Positions 41,336-51,135 of a stretch of DNA of 64,000 bases are shown one piece after another (position 1 is the first letter of the stretch; each line of letters begins with the position of its first letter). Position numbers and translations under genes: made by a program. The DNA comes from Methylobacterium oryzihabitans (GTDB taxonomy: Bacteria; Pseudomonadota; Alphaproteobacteria; Rhizobiales; Beijerinckiaceae), in contig NZ_SACP01000018.1 in assembly GCF_004004555.2 (NCBI RefSeq), positions 54,986 through 118,985 of the forward strand, read 5' to 3'. The notes beneath the pieces were generated by a model. That model saw only the letters and a list, made by a program, of their open reading frames with translations. It was not told the origin of the DNA and ran no database searches.

Positions 41336-42840
41336 TCGTCGACGCGCGGCGACTGCCCGTCGTCGATCGGCAGGGTCTCGAACCGCTTGAGCTCGTCGCC
41401 GGACGGCAGGCCGGCGGCGTCCCAGCCGCCGCCCAGCGCCCGGATCAGCGCCACCGCGTTGGTGTAGCGGTTGAGCAGGATCTGCAGCGCCGTCACCTCG
41501 TTGTTCAGCTCGATCGCCTGCGCGGTCACGACCGTGGTGTAGTTCTGGGTGCCGGCCCGGTACTCGTTGAGGGCGATCTCGACGGCCCGGCGCGACGACA
41601 GCACCGCGATCTCCTGCGCCGCCGCCTGCTTCGCCAGGATGCGCTGGCCGGCCAGCCCGTTCTCGACCTCCTGGAACGCGGTCAGCACGGTCTGGCGGTA
41701 GTTCGCCACCGTGACGTCGTAGGCCGCCCGCGCCGCCTGGAGCACCGCCGACCGGGCGCCACCGTCGAACAGCGCCTGGCTCGCCGCGCCGGTCACCGAC
41801 CACACCGTGCTGGCGGCGGAGAACAGCGCCCGCCCGGTGCCGCCCGAGACGCCGCCCGAGGCCGACAGCGTCACCGTGGGGTAGAACGCCGCCACGGCGA
41901 CGCCGATCTGCTCGCTCTGCGCCTGGACGTTGCGCTCGGCCACCGCGATGTCGGGCCGGCGCTCCAGGAGGTCGGAGGGCAGGCGCACCGGCACCGCGGG
42001 CGGGCGCGTCGCGAGGTCCCGGCGCGACAGCGACAGTTCCGAGGGCGGCCGGCCGATCAGCGTCGCGATGGCGTGTTCGAGGTTCGCCCGCTGGAGCCCA
42101 ACCGCGATCGCCTGGGCCTGGGTGGTCTGGAGCTGGGTCTGGGCCGTGATGACGTCGGAGCGCGCCGCGACGCCGGCGGCGTACTGGTTCTCCACGATGG
42201 CGAGCGAGCGCCGGTAGGCCTCGACCGTGCGGTCGAGCAGGCCCTGGAGCGAATCCTGGTAGCGGAGCTGGAAATAGGCGGTGGCCAGCTCGCCCTGGTT
42301 GGCGAGGCGCACCGCCGCGAGGTCGGCGGCGCTGGCCTGCGCCGCCGCGACGTCGCTCTCGATCTGGCGCCGGATGCGGCCGAACAGGTCGAGCTCCCAG
42401 TTCGCGGTGCCCTGGAGATTCACCGTCGTGCGCTCGATCCCGAGGGTGCGGGCACGGGTGATCGAGGGTGCGCCGAGCACGGTGGGAAACAGTTGGGCGC
42501 GGGCCTCCTGCACCAGGGCCCGCGACTGGCGGTAGGAGGCGACGGCGGCGCGCAGGTTCTGGTTGTCGACGTCGATCAGCCGGGCGAGCCGGTCGAGCTG
42601 GCCGTCGCGGAAGACCCGCCACCAGTCGCCGCGGTCGGCGCCGTCGCTCGGCCGGGCCGGTCGCCAGTTGCGGCCCGGACCGCGGGGGCCGCCGGGATCG
42701 CCCGCCGGCGCACCGCCCTCCTTGAAGGCGAGCGGCGTCTCGACCGAGGGGCGCGCGTAGTCCGGCCCGACGAGGCAGCCGCCGAGGACGAGCGGCAGCA
42801 GGCCGCCGGCGGCCGTGCGGAGGAGCGCGCGGACCGTCAT
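41332..42840 (-). CDS. RND efflux outer-membrane lipoprotein, NodT/OprM type
   Basis: This is the outer-membrane channel of the efflux system, 502 residues. The lipoprotein signal LLPLVLGGCLVGPDYARP puts the modified Cys near residue 22. Two OEP repeats follow; the segments DWWRVFRDGQLDRL, ELDLFGRIRRQIESDVAAAQ and AERNVQAQSEQIGVAVAAFYPTVTL are typical of NodT-family trimeric tunnels. The ATG at 42840 overlaps the stop of the preceding pump gene by 4 nt (ATGA), so it is the last gene of the operon. The stop is embedded in a family B hairpin. Confidence 0.93.
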   Translation of the reverse strand: MTVRALLRTAAGGLLPLVLGGCLVGPDYARPSVETPLAFKEGGAPAGDPGGPRGPGRNWRPARPSDGADRGDWWRVFRDGQLDRLARLIDVDNQNLRAAVASYRQSRALVQEARAQLFPTVLGAPSITRARTLGIERTTVNLQGTANWELDLFGRIRRQIESDVAAAQASAADLAAVRLANQGELATAYFQLRYQDSLQGLLDRTVEAYRRSLAIVENQYAAGVAARSDVITAQTQLQTTQAQAIAVGLQRANLEHAIATLIGRPPSELSLSRRDLATRPPAVPVRLPSDLLERRPDIAVAERNVQAQSEQIGVAVAAFYPTVTLSASGGVSGGTGRALFSAASTVWSVTGAASQALFDGGARSAVLQAARAAYDVTVANYRQTVLTAFQEVENGLAGQRILAKQAAAQEIAVLSSRRAVEIALNEYRAGTQNYTTVVTAQAIELNNEVTALQILLNRYTNAVALIRALGGGWDAAGLPSGDELKRFETLPIDDGQSPRVDE

Positions 42841-45800
42841 TCGCCGGCCGGGAGCGGACCGGAGGGGCGGCGGCGCCTGGCCCAGAGCCGGAACCGGTCG
42901 AGGTAGAGGTAGACCACCGGGGTCGTGTAGAGGGTCAGGACTTGGCTCACCGTGAGGCCGCCGACGATGGCGATGCCGAGCGGACGGCGCAGCTCGGAGC
43001 CCTCGCCGGTCTCGAGGATCAGCGGCAGCGCCCCGAGCAGCGCCGCCAGGGTTGTCATCAGGATCGGGCGGAAGCGCAAGAGGCAGGCCTCGGTGATCGC
43101 CTCGCGCGGGGACAGGCCGCGGCTGCGCTCCGCGTGGAGCGCGAAGTCGATCATCATGATCGCGTTCTTCTTGACGATGCCGATGAGCAGGAAGACCGCG
43201 ATCAGCGCGATGACGCCGAATTCCTCGCCCGCGAGCATCAGGGCGAGCACGGCGCCGATGCCGGCGGACGGCAGGGTCGAGAGGATCGTGACGGGGTGGA
43301 CGACGCTCTCGTACAGGATGCCGAGCACCGCGTAGACGGCGAGCAGGGCGGCCAGGATGAGCAGCGGCTGGCGCGAGGCCGAGGCCTGGAAGCTGCGCGC
43401 CGCGCCGGCGAACTCGCCGTGGATCGTCGCCGGGATCCGCAGGGCGCGCATGTGCCGGTCGATCGCCGCGGTGGCGTCGCTGAGCGATTTTCCGGGGGGC
43501 AGGTTGAACGACAGCGTGGTGGCGACGAACAGGCCCTGGTGGCTGACCTGGACCGGGGTGTTGCCGGTCTCGAACCGGGCGAAGGCGGTGAGCGGCACCA
43601 TCGTCTCCTTGGCGCTGCTCACCGGCGCGCTCGACGAGGCGCCGGAGCGCCCGCCCGCGATGGCGTTGCCGGCTGCGTTGCGGGCCGAATCGGTGGCGAC
43701 CGCAGCCGCGGTCGGGTCGGCCGCCGCCCCCTCGACGGTGCCCGCCACCGCGTTGGTGACCGCTGAGCCCCGCGCCCGCGCGCCCGAGGTCGAGACGTAG
43801 ATCAGCTTGAGCGTCTCGGGATTGCCGAGGTAGCGCGGGGCGATCTCCATCACCACCCGGTACTGATTGAGCGGGTTGTAGATCGTCGAGACCGCGCGCT
43901 GGCCGAAGGCGTCGTAGAGGGTGTTGTCGATCGTGTCCGGGGTCAGGCCGTAGCGGTAGGCGGTCGGCCGGTCGATCACCAGCAGGGTCTCGAGGCCGCC
44001 CTGCTGCTGGTCGGAATTCACGTCGGCGAAGGTCGGGTCGGCGCGCATCGCCTCCAGGAGCTTCGGCGTCCACTCGTAGAGGTCCGCCGCGCTGTCGCCC
44101 TGGAGCGAGTACTGGAACTGGGCGAAGCTCTGGCGGCCGCCGACGCTGAGGTCCTGGCGCGGGAACAGGAACAGCCGGGCGCCCGGGATGCCGGCGAGCT
44201 TCGGCCGCAGCCGCGCCATGACGGCGCCGATCGGGTCGCGCTCGCCCCGCGGCTTGAGGCCGACGAAGACGTTGGCCGAGTTGGTGCCCCGCCCGCCGGT
44301 GAAGCCGACGACGCTTTCCACCGCCGGGTCGGCCCGCACGATCGCGGTGGCCTCGCGCAGCTTCACGCTCATCGCCTGGAACGAGATGCGCTGGTCGGCC
44401 TGGACGCCGCCGATCATCTGGCCGGTATCCTGCTGCGGGAAGAAGCCCTTCGGCACGATGACGTAGAGCCAGACGTTGAGCGCTACCGTGCCGAGCAGGA
44501 CCAGCATCACCAGCGGGCCGTGGCGCAGCGACCAGCCCAGCGTGCGCCGGTAGAAGGCGAGCAGCGCGGAAAATCCCGCTTCCAGCAGGCGGGCGAGCCG
44601 CCCGGGCCGGCCGCGATGCTCCTCGGCCACCAGCAGGCGGGCGCACATCATCGGGGTCGTGGTCAGCGACACGACGAGGGAGATCAGGATCGCCAGCGAC
44701 AGCACGACGGCGAATTCCTGGAACAGGCGGCCGATCAGGCCGCCCATCAGCAGGATCGGCAGGAACACCGCGACCAGCGACAGGCTCATCGACAGCACGG
44801 TGAAGCCGACCTCGCGGGCGCCGAGCAGGGCGGCCTCGACCCGGCCGCGCCCCTCCTCGATGTGCCGCTGGACGTTCTCCAGCACCACGATGGCGTCGTC
44901 GACGACGAAGCCGGCGGCGACGATCAGGGCCATCAGCGACAGGTTGTCGAGGCTGTAGCCGCACAGATACATCACCGCGAAGGTGCCGATGAGCGAGACC
45001 GGCACCGCCACCGCCGGGATCAGGGTCGCCCGCGGCGAGCGCAGGAACACGAACACCACCAGGATCACGAGGCCGACCGAGATCACCAGGGTCCGCTCGG
45101 CCTCCGCCAGGGAGGCCCGGATCGTGACGCTGCGGTCGCCGGCGACGACGAGCTCGACGTCGCCGGGCAGCGCCGCCTTGAGCTGCGGCAGCGCCGCCTT
45201 GAGGGCGTCGACGGTCTCGACCACGTTGCCGCCGGGCTGCTTGTAGACCAGCAGCATCACCCCGGGCTTGCCGTTGACGAGGCCGAGGTTGCGCCGGTCC
45301 TCGACCCCGTCGACCACCTGCGCCACGTCGGAGAGGCGCACCGCGGCGCCGTTGCGGTAGGCGACGACGATGTCGCGGTAATCCGCCGCCACCCGGCCCT
45401 GGTCGTTGGCGTAGAGCTGGTAGCGGCGCGGCCCGACCTCGATCGCCCCTTTCGGCGAGTTGGCGTTGGCGCTGGCCAGCGCCGCCCGGATGCCCTCCAG
45501 GCCGATGCCGTAGTTGAACAGCGCCCACGGATCGAGCTCGACCCGCACCGCCGGCAGCGAGGCGCCGCCGATGTCGACGTTGCCGATGCCCTCGAGCTGC
45601 GACAGCTTCTGCTGCAGCACGGTGGCGGCGGAATCGTAGAGCGTGCCGGGGCTCAGGGTGTTCGAGGTCAGGCCGACGATCAGCACCGGCGAGTCGGCGG
45701 GGTTGAACTTGCGGTAGGTCGGGTTCTGGCGCAGCGCCGTCGGCAGCTCGGCCCGCGCGGCGTTGATCGCCGCCTGCACGTCGCGGGCGGCGCCGTCGAT

Positions 45801-46100
45801 GTTCCGGTCGAGCCCGAACTGGAGCACGATCCGGGTCGACCCGACCGAACTCGTCGAGGTCATCTGGTCGACGTCGGCGATCTGGCCAAGACGCCGTTCC
45901 AGGGGCGCCGCGACGGTGCTCGCCATCGTCTCCGGGCTCGCTCCGGCCATCTGGGCCTGGACCAGGATGGTCGGGAAGTCGACCTGCGGCAGCGGCGCCA
46001 CCGGCAGCTTCACGAAGGCGAACAGCCCGGCGAGCACCACCCCGAGGGTGAGCAGCGTCGTCGCGATCGGGCGCAGGATGAAGGGGGCCGAGAGGTTCAC
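42837..46100 (-). CDS. RND efflux inner-membrane pump, MdtC-like
   Basis: A 1087-residue proton-driven drug exporter of the HAE1 family with 12 membrane helices. The proton-relay acids in helix 4 are in GFVVDDAIVVLENV, and NAIMMIDFAL is in helix 10-11. Compared with the neighbouring pump (1039 residues), it has an extra Ala/Ser/Thr-rich stretch at residues ~767-826 (nt ~43620-43800) in the periplasmic docking part. Two consecutive RND pump genes suggest an MdtB/MdtC-type heterotrimer. The stop overlaps the outer-membrane gene start by 4 nt. Confidence 0.93.
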   Translation of the reverse strand: MNLSAPFILRPIATTLLTLGVVLAGLFAFVKLPVAPLPQVDFPTILVQAQMAGASPETMASTVAAPLERRLGQIADVDQMTSTSSVGSTRIVLQFGLDRNIDGAARDVQAAINAARAELPTALRQNPTYRKFNPADSPVLIVGLTSNTLSPGTLYDSAATVLQQKLSQLEGIGNVDIGGASLPAVRVELDPWALFNYGIGLEGIRAALASANANSPKGAIEVGPRRYQLYANDQGRVAADYRDIVVAYRNGAAVRLSDVAQVVDGVEDRRNLGLVNGKPGVMLLVYKQPGGNVVETVDALKAALPQLKAALPGDVELVVAGDRSVTIRASLAEAERTLVISVGLVILVVFVFLRSPRATLIPAVAVPVSLIGTFAVMYLCGYSLDNLSLMALIVAAGFVVDDAIVVLENVQRHIEEGRGRVEAALLGAREVGFTVLSMSLSLVAVFLPILLMGGLIGRLFQEFAVVLSLAILISLVVSLTTTPMMCARLLVAEEHRGRPGRLARLLEAGFSALLAFYRRTLGWSLRHGPLVMLVLLGTVALNVWLYVIVPKGFFPQQDTGQMIGGVQADQRISFQAMSVKLREATAIVRADPAVESVVGFTGGRGTNSANVFVGLKPRGERDPIGAVMARLRPKLAGIPGARLFLFPRQDLSVGGRQSFAQFQYSLQGDSAADLYEWTPKLLEAMRADPTFADVNSDQQQGGLETLLVIDRPTAYRYGLTPDTIDNTLYDAFGQRAVSTIYNPLNQYRVVMEIAPRYLGNPETLKLIYVSTSGARARGSAVTNAVAGTVEGAAADPTAAAVATDSARNAAGNAIAGGRSGASSSAPVSSAKETMVPLTAFARFETGNTPVQVSHQGLFVATTLSFNLPPGKSLSDATAAIDRHMRALRIPATIHGEFAGAARSFQASASRQPLLILAALLAVYAVLGILYESVVHPVTILSTLPSAGIGAVLALMLAGEEFGVIALIAVFLLIGIVKKNAIMMIDFALHAERSRGLSPREAITEACLLRFRPILMTTLAALLGALPLILETGEGSELRRPLGIAIVGGLTVSQVLTLYTTPVVYLYLDRFRLWARRRRPSGPLPAGE

Positions 46101-46156
46101 CGGGGGGCGTCCGGTGGCGAGGGGAGACTAGCCCATGCCGGCGTCAGGCTTGCCGC

Positions 46157-46328
46157 CCCCTTTCCCGGACGACTGGAACGCAGTGGAAGGAGATCCGGGA
46201 TCCAGCACGACAAGTCGCGAAGCGTCCGCTTCTCTGCAACGTTGCCGCTGGTGAGCCGCTTCGCGGCACTTCCTGTGCTGGATCCCGGATCTCCTTCCGC
46301 TATCGCTCCAGTCGTCCGGGAAAAGGGG
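46157..46328. repeat. Long imperfect palindrome, family A copy 3, inside the efflux operon
   Basis: The ends are CCCCTTTCCCGGACGACTGG and its inverse, with GGAAGGAGATCCGGGATCC in the left arm and GGATCCCGGATCTCCTTCC in the right arm. The core CAAGTCGCGAAGCGTCC is shared with copy 2. It lies in the 253-bp gap between the two pump genes. Confidence 0.85.
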
Positions 46329-46353
46329 AGGCCGAAAAGCCCGTCACCGCCCC

Positions 46354-49300
46354 TCACGGCACCACCTCGCCCCGCCGCAGGCCCCCGCCCCGGCGCCCGG
46401 ACAGGCGCCGCGCGAGCCGGTCGAAGGCGAGGTAGATCACCGGCGTCGTGTAGAGCGTCAGGACTTGGCTCACGATCAGCCCGCCCGCGATGGCGATGCC
46501 GAGGGGCTGGCGCAGCTCCGAGCCGGTGCCGGTGCCGAGGATCAGCGGAACCGCGGCGAACAGCGCCGCGAAGGTCGTCATCAGGATCGGCCGGAAGCGC
46601 AGGATGCACGCCTCGGTGATCGCGTCGCGCGGGTCGGCCCCCTGCTCGCGCTCGGCCTGGAGCGCGAAGTCGATCATCATGATCGCGTTCTTCTTGACGA
46701 TGCCGATGAGCAGCACGATCGCGATGATGCCGATGATGTCGAGGTCGTGCCCGAACAGCATCAGGCCGGCGAGCGCCCCGATTCCGGCCGAGGGCAGGGT
46801 CGAGAGGATCGTCACCGGGTGGACGAAGCTCTCGTAGAGCACGCCGAGCACGATGTAGACCGTCACGATCGCGGCCAGCACCAGGAACAGGGTGTTGTTG
46901 AGCGAGGCCTGGAACGCCAGCGCCGAGCCCTGGAAGCGCAGGGCGAAGCTCTCGGGCAGGCCGAGGCTCCGCTCCGCCGCCCGGATCGCCGCCACCGCCT
47001 GCCCCAGCGAGGCGCCGGGGGCGAGGTTGAACGAGATCGTGGTGGCGGGGAACTGGCCGAGATGGCTGATGAGCAGCGGCGAACGGCGCTCGCCGATCGT
47101 GGCGATCGCCGAGAGCGGCACCTGCCCGTTGGCGGCGGTGGCCGACGGCAGGTAGATCTGGCCGAGGGACTCGAGGGTGCGGTGGAGGTCGGGATCGGCC
47201 TCCATGATGACCCGATACTGGTTCGACTGGGTGAAGATCGTCGAGACGATGCGCTGGCCGAAGGCGTCGTAGAGCGCGTTGTCGATCGTCGCCGGGGTGA
47301 TGCCGTAGCGGCCCGCCGTCGCCCGGTCGATGGTGACGTAGGCCGACAGGCCGTCCGCCTGCAGGTCGCTCGCCACGTCGGCGAGTTCGGGCAGGTCGCG
47401 CAGGCGGTCGACGAAGCGCGGCACCCAGGTGTCGAAGGCGGCGAGGTCGGGGTTCTCCAGGGTGAACTGGTACTGGGTCGCGCTCACCGCGGTGTCGATG
47501 GTGAGGTCCTGCACCGGCTGCATGTAGAGGGTGATGCCGGCCATGCCCCGGGTGCGCTCGGCGAGCCGGCGGATGATCGCGCCGGCGCTCTCGCGGCGCT
47601 CCTCGCGCGGCCTGAGGCTGATGAGGAAGCGGCCGGAATTGAGCGTGACGTTCTGGCCGTCGATGCCGATGAACGACGACAGGCCGGCGACGTCGGGATC
47701 CTTCAGGATCTCCTCCGCCAGCCGCCCCTGGCGCTCGGCCATCGCGCCGTAGGAGACGGTCTGGTCGGCCTGGGTGACGCCCTGGATCAGGCCGGTGTCC
47801 TGGATCGGGAAGAAGCCCTTCGGGATCACGACGTAGAGCGTGACGGTCAGGACCACGGTCGCGAGGGCGACCAGCAGGGTGGAGCCCTGGTGGTCGAGGA
47901 CGAGGCGCAGGGTGCGGCCGTAGACGGCGAGGCCGGATTCCATCATCCGGCCGGCGGCGGCGCCGAGGCGGCCGCGGGCGCGCGCCTGCGGCGGCTGGTG
48001 GCGCAGCAGGCGCGCGCACAGCATCGGCACCAGCGTCAGCGACACCACCGCCGAGATCACGATGGTGGCGGCGAGGGTGATGGCGAATTCGTGGAACAGC
48101 CGGCCGACGACCTCGCCCATGAACAGCAGCGGGATCAGCACCGCGAGCAGCGACACGGTGAGCGAGATGATGGTGAAGCCGATCTCGCGCGAGCCCTTCA
48201 GCGCCGCTTCGAGCGGGCTCTCGCCCTCCTCGACGTGGCGGGCGATGTTCTCGATCACCACGATGGCGTCGTCGACCACGAAGCCGGTCGCGATGGTGAG
48301 CGCCATCAGCGACAGGTTGTCGAGGGAGAAGCCCCAGGCATCCATCACCGGCAGCGCGCCGACCAGCGAGAGCGGCACCGACAGGCTCGGGATCAGGGTG
48401 GCGGGCAGCGAGCGCAGGAACAGGAAGATCACCAGCACCACGAGGGCGATGGCGAGCAGCAGCTCGACCTGCACGTCGTGGACCGAGGCGCGGATCGTCA
48501 CCGTGCGGTCGGTGAGCGGGGTGACCTGGACCGCCGCCGGCAGGGTGGCCTGGATCTGCGGCAGCAGCGCCTTGATCCGGTCCACCACCGCGATGACGTT
48601 GGCGCCGGGCTGGCGCTGGATGTTGACGATCACCGCGGGAGTCGTGTCGCTCCAGGCGCCGAGCCAGACGTTCTCCGGCCCGTCCGCCACCTCGGCGACG
48701 TCGGACATCCGCACCGGGTTGCCGTTGCGGTAGGCGACGATCGCGTCGCGATAGGCGGCCGGGTCGCGGATCTGGTCGTTGGCGTTGATGGTGTAGGATT
48801 GCGTCGGCCCGTCGATCGAGCCCTTCGGCGTGTTGACGTTGAGGTTGGCGATCGTGGTGCGCAGGTCGTCGATGTTGAGGCCGTAGGCGGCGAGCGCCCG
48901 GGTGTTGAAGCGCACCCGCACCGCCGGGCGCTGGCCGCCCGCCATGGTGACGAGGCCGACCCCGGCGACCTGACTGATCTTCTGGGCGAGCCGGCTCTCG
49001 GCGAGGTCGCGGACCTGCGTCAGCGCCATGGTCTTCGAGGTCAGGGCCAGCGTCAGGATCGGGGCGTCGGCCGGGTTGACCTTGGCGTAGACCGGCGGCG
49101 CCGGCAGGTCGCTCGGCAGCAGGTTGCCGGCGGCGTTGATCGCCGCCTGGACCTCCTGGGTCGCGATGTCGAGCGGCAGGTCGAGGTTGAACTGCAGCGT
49201 GATGACCGACGCCCCGGCCGAGGACTGGGACGACATCTGGTTGAGGTTGGCGAGCTGACCGAACTGCCGCTCCAGCGGCGCCGTCACCGCCGAGGTCATC

Positions 49301-49473
49301 ACCTCGGGGCTCGCCCCCGGATAGAAGGTCTGGACCTGGATCGTCGGGTAGTCGACCGAGGGCAGCGCCGAAAGCGGCAGGTTGAAGTAGGACAGGATCC
49401 CGGTCAGCAGGATCGCCAGCATCAGCAGCGACGTGGCGACCGGGCGCAGGATGAACAGGCGCGACGGGTTCAC
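46354..49473 (-). CDS. RND efflux inner-membrane pump, MdtB-like
   Basis: The 1039-residue HAE1-family pump has its proton-relay acids in TGFVVDDAIVVIENI. It begins VNPSRLFILRPVATSLLMLA with a GTG start that overlaps the adaptor stop by 4 nt; the frame runs much further upstream without homology, so the GTG is decisive. Other typical segments are FFPIQDTGLIQGVTQADQTV and VLYESFVHPVTILSTLPSAG. It is paired with the MdtC-like pump downstream, from which it is separated by a palindromic element rather than the usual overlap. Confidence 0.93.
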   Translation of the reverse strand: MNPSRLFILRPVATSLLMLAILLTGILSYFNLPLSALPSVDYPTIQVQTFYPGASPEVMTSAVTAPLERQFGQLANLNQMSSQSSAGASVITLQFNLDLPLDIATQEVQAAINAAGNLLPSDLPAPPVYAKVNPADAPILTLALTSKTMALTQVRDLAESRLAQKISQVAGVGLVTMAGGQRPAVRVRFNTRALAAYGLNIDDLRTTIANLNVNTPKGSIDGPTQSYTINANDQIRDPAAYRDAIVAYRNGNPVRMSDVAEVADGPENVWLGAWSDTTPAVIVNIQRQPGANVIAVVDRIKALLPQIQATLPAAVQVTPLTDRTVTIRASVHDVQVELLLAIALVVLVIFLFLRSLPATLIPSLSVPLSLVGALPVMDAWGFSLDNLSLMALTIATGFVVDDAIVVIENIARHVEEGESPLEAALKGSREIGFTIISLTVSLLAVLIPLLFMGEVVGRLFHEFAITLAATIVISAVVSLTLVPMLCARLLRHQPPQARARGRLGAAAGRMMESGLAVYGRTLRLVLDHQGSTLLVALATVVLTVTLYVVIPKGFFPIQDTGLIQGVTQADQTVSYGAMAERQGRLAEEILKDPDVAGLSSFIGIDGQNVTLNSGRFLISLRPREERRESAGAIIRRLAERTRGMAGITLYMQPVQDLTIDTAVSATQYQFTLENPDLAAFDTWVPRFVDRLRDLPELADVASDLQADGLSAYVTIDRATAGRYGITPATIDNALYDAFGQRIVSTIFTQSNQYRVIMEADPDLHRTLESLGQIYLPSATAANGQVPLSAIATIGERRSPLLISHLGQFPATTISFNLAPGASLGQAVAAIRAAERSLGLPESFALRFQGSALAFQASLNNTLFLVLAAIVTVYIVLGVLYESFVHPVTILSTLPSAGIGALAGLMLFGHDLDIIGIIAIVLLIGIVKKNAIMMIDFALQAEREQGADPRDAITEACILRFRPILMTTFAALFAAVPLILGTGTGSELRQPLGIAIAGGLIVSQVLTLYTTPVIYLAFDRLARRLSGRRGGGLRRGEVVP

Positions 49474-50831
49474 GGGGCGGCCGGCCGGCGCCGTCCCTGG
49501 TGGCGGCCGGCCTCCGGCGGCGCCTCGCCGGCCGGGGCGGTCGGGGTGGGGGCGGCCTCGGCCGCCGATTCGGCCGGCCGGCGCCGTGCCTTGCCGTCCC
49601 CGGCGGCCTCGCCCTCGCCGACGACCCGGACCTCGGCGCCGTCGCGCAGGCGGTCGGTGCCGTCGACCACCACCCTGTCGCCGAGCGCCAGCCCGGAGGT
49701 CACGACGGTGCGCAGGCCGTCGGTCTCGCCGATGGCGACCGGCCGGACCGCGACCTTGCCGTCGGCTCCCAGGAGATAGACGTAGGTGCCGGGCGTGCCG
49801 CGCAGGATCGCCGCCGCCGGGACCAGGGTGGCGTCGCGGATCGTGTCGACGAGGAGCCGGACGTTGACGAACTGGTTGGGGAACAGCCGCTCGTCGTCGT
49901 TGGGGAACAGCGCGCGCAGCCGGAACGTGCCGGTGGTGGGGTCGATCTGGTTGTCGATCGTGTCGAGGGTGCCGGTGGTGAGTTCGGTCGTGTCGCTGCG
50001 GTCGAAGATCCGCACCGGCAGCCTCGCGCCGCCGCGCAGGCGCGCCTGCACCCGCTGCACCCGGTCCTCCGGCAGGATGAACAGCACCGACATCGGCTTG
50101 GTCTGCGTCACCACCACGATATCGGTCGTGCCGGCCGAGATGTAGTTGCCGAGATCGACCTTGCGCAGGCCGACGCGGCCGTCGACCGGCGAGACGATGC
50201 GGCCGTACTGGATGTTGAGCTTCTGCTGGTCGATCTGGGCCTGATCGGAGGCGACGATGCCCTCGTACTGCTTCACCGTGGCGGCCTGGGTGTCGACGTT
50301 CTGCTTCGAGATCGAGTCCTGCCGGTTGAGGGTCTGGTAGCGGGCGAGGTCGAGGCGGGCGTTCTGGAGCAGGGCCTGATCGCGCTGGAGCTGGCCCTGG
50401 TACTGCGCCAGCAGCGCCTCGTAGGGACGCACGTCGATCTGCGCCAGCACGTCGCCGCGCCGGACCGCCTGCCCCTCGCGGAACTCGACCGCCGTGAGGT
50501 AGCCGCTGACCTGGGAGCGCATGGTGACGGTGGCGAGCGGCGTCACCGTGCCGAGGCCCGCGAACGTCACCGGCATGTCGCCGGTCGTCACCGCGGCGAC
50601 GCCGACCGCCTGGGGACCCTCCATGCCGCCGCGCCGGCCGCCGGCGCGGCCGGCGGCCTGTCCCGGCCCGGCCTGCGGCCGCGCGCCGGGCTGCCAGTAC
50701 GTGCGATAGCCCCAGTACCCGGCGCCGCCGAGCAGCGCCAGGACCAGGAGCCAGACGATCCAGCTCCTGCCGCGCCGCGACCGCCCTTCCGCCTGGGCAT
50801 CGTCGGTCCGGATGGGAGACAACTCGTTCAT
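49470..50831 (-). CDS. RND efflux periplasmic adaptor, MdtA-like
   Basis: This is the membrane fusion protein, 453 residues. It has a short cytoplasmic N-terminus, one membrane anchor (residues ~24-42, WIVWLLVLALLGGAGYWGY), a lipoyl-like and beta-barrel core (VTPLATVTMRSQVSGYLTAV, QYGRIVSPVDGRVGLRKVD), an alpha-helical hairpin (ALLAQYQGQLQRDQALLQNA), and a Glu/Ala/Pro-rich tail. It links the two pumps to the outer-membrane channel and is the first gene of the operon, divergent from dedA. No regulator was identified next to it. Confidence 0.93.
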   Translation of the reverse strand: MNELSPIRTDDAQAEGRSRRGRSWIVWLLVLALLGGAGYWGYRTYWQPGARPQAGPGQAAGRAGGRRGGMEGPQAVGVAAVTTGDMPVTFAGLGTVTPLATVTMRSQVSGYLTAVEFREGQAVRRGDVLAQIDVRPYEALLAQYQGQLQRDQALLQNARLDLARYQTLNRQDSISKQNVDTQAATVKQYEGIVASDQAQIDQQKLNIQYGRIVSPVDGRVGLRKVDLGNYISAGTTDIVVVTQTKPMSVLFILPEDRVQRVQARLRGGARLPVRIFDRSDTTELTTGTLDTIDNQIDPTTGTFRLRALFPNDDERLFPNQFVNVRLLVDTIRDATLVPAAAILRGTPGTYVYLLGADGKVAVRPVAIGETDGLRTVVTSGLALGDRVVVDGTDRLRDGAEVRVVGEGEAAGDGKARRRPAESAAEAAPTPTAPAGEAPPEAGRHQGRRRPAAP

Positions 50832-51135
50832 TCGCGTTTCCGAGACCCGCGCCGGCGAGGTGGTCCCGGCCTCCGGGCCGCCACCGCACCGGCGGGATCG
50901 AAGCCCTCTGCGCCCCGTCCGGCCATCCGCCAGGGTAATACGTCACCAGTACGGCCGGCACGTTGCGACAAGATTGCTGAACGCCACCCGGCCGCCGGCG
51001 CCCTGGAACAGCCACGATCTCGGGCCACCCCGTCATCCCGTCCGCGCCGGATTTTTCGGGCGCCGGGCCCGTTCCCTTTCGCCACACCCGGCCCGGCGGC
51101 GGCTCATCGCCCCCGGACCTGCCGACGAGGACCCG
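50832..51135. other. 304-bp divergent intergenic region between the efflux operon and dedA
   Basis: It should contain the promoters of the efflux operon and of dedA. A GAGGA ribosome site precedes dedA near 51126. No convincing operator, repeat or small gene was seen. Confidence 0.5.
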
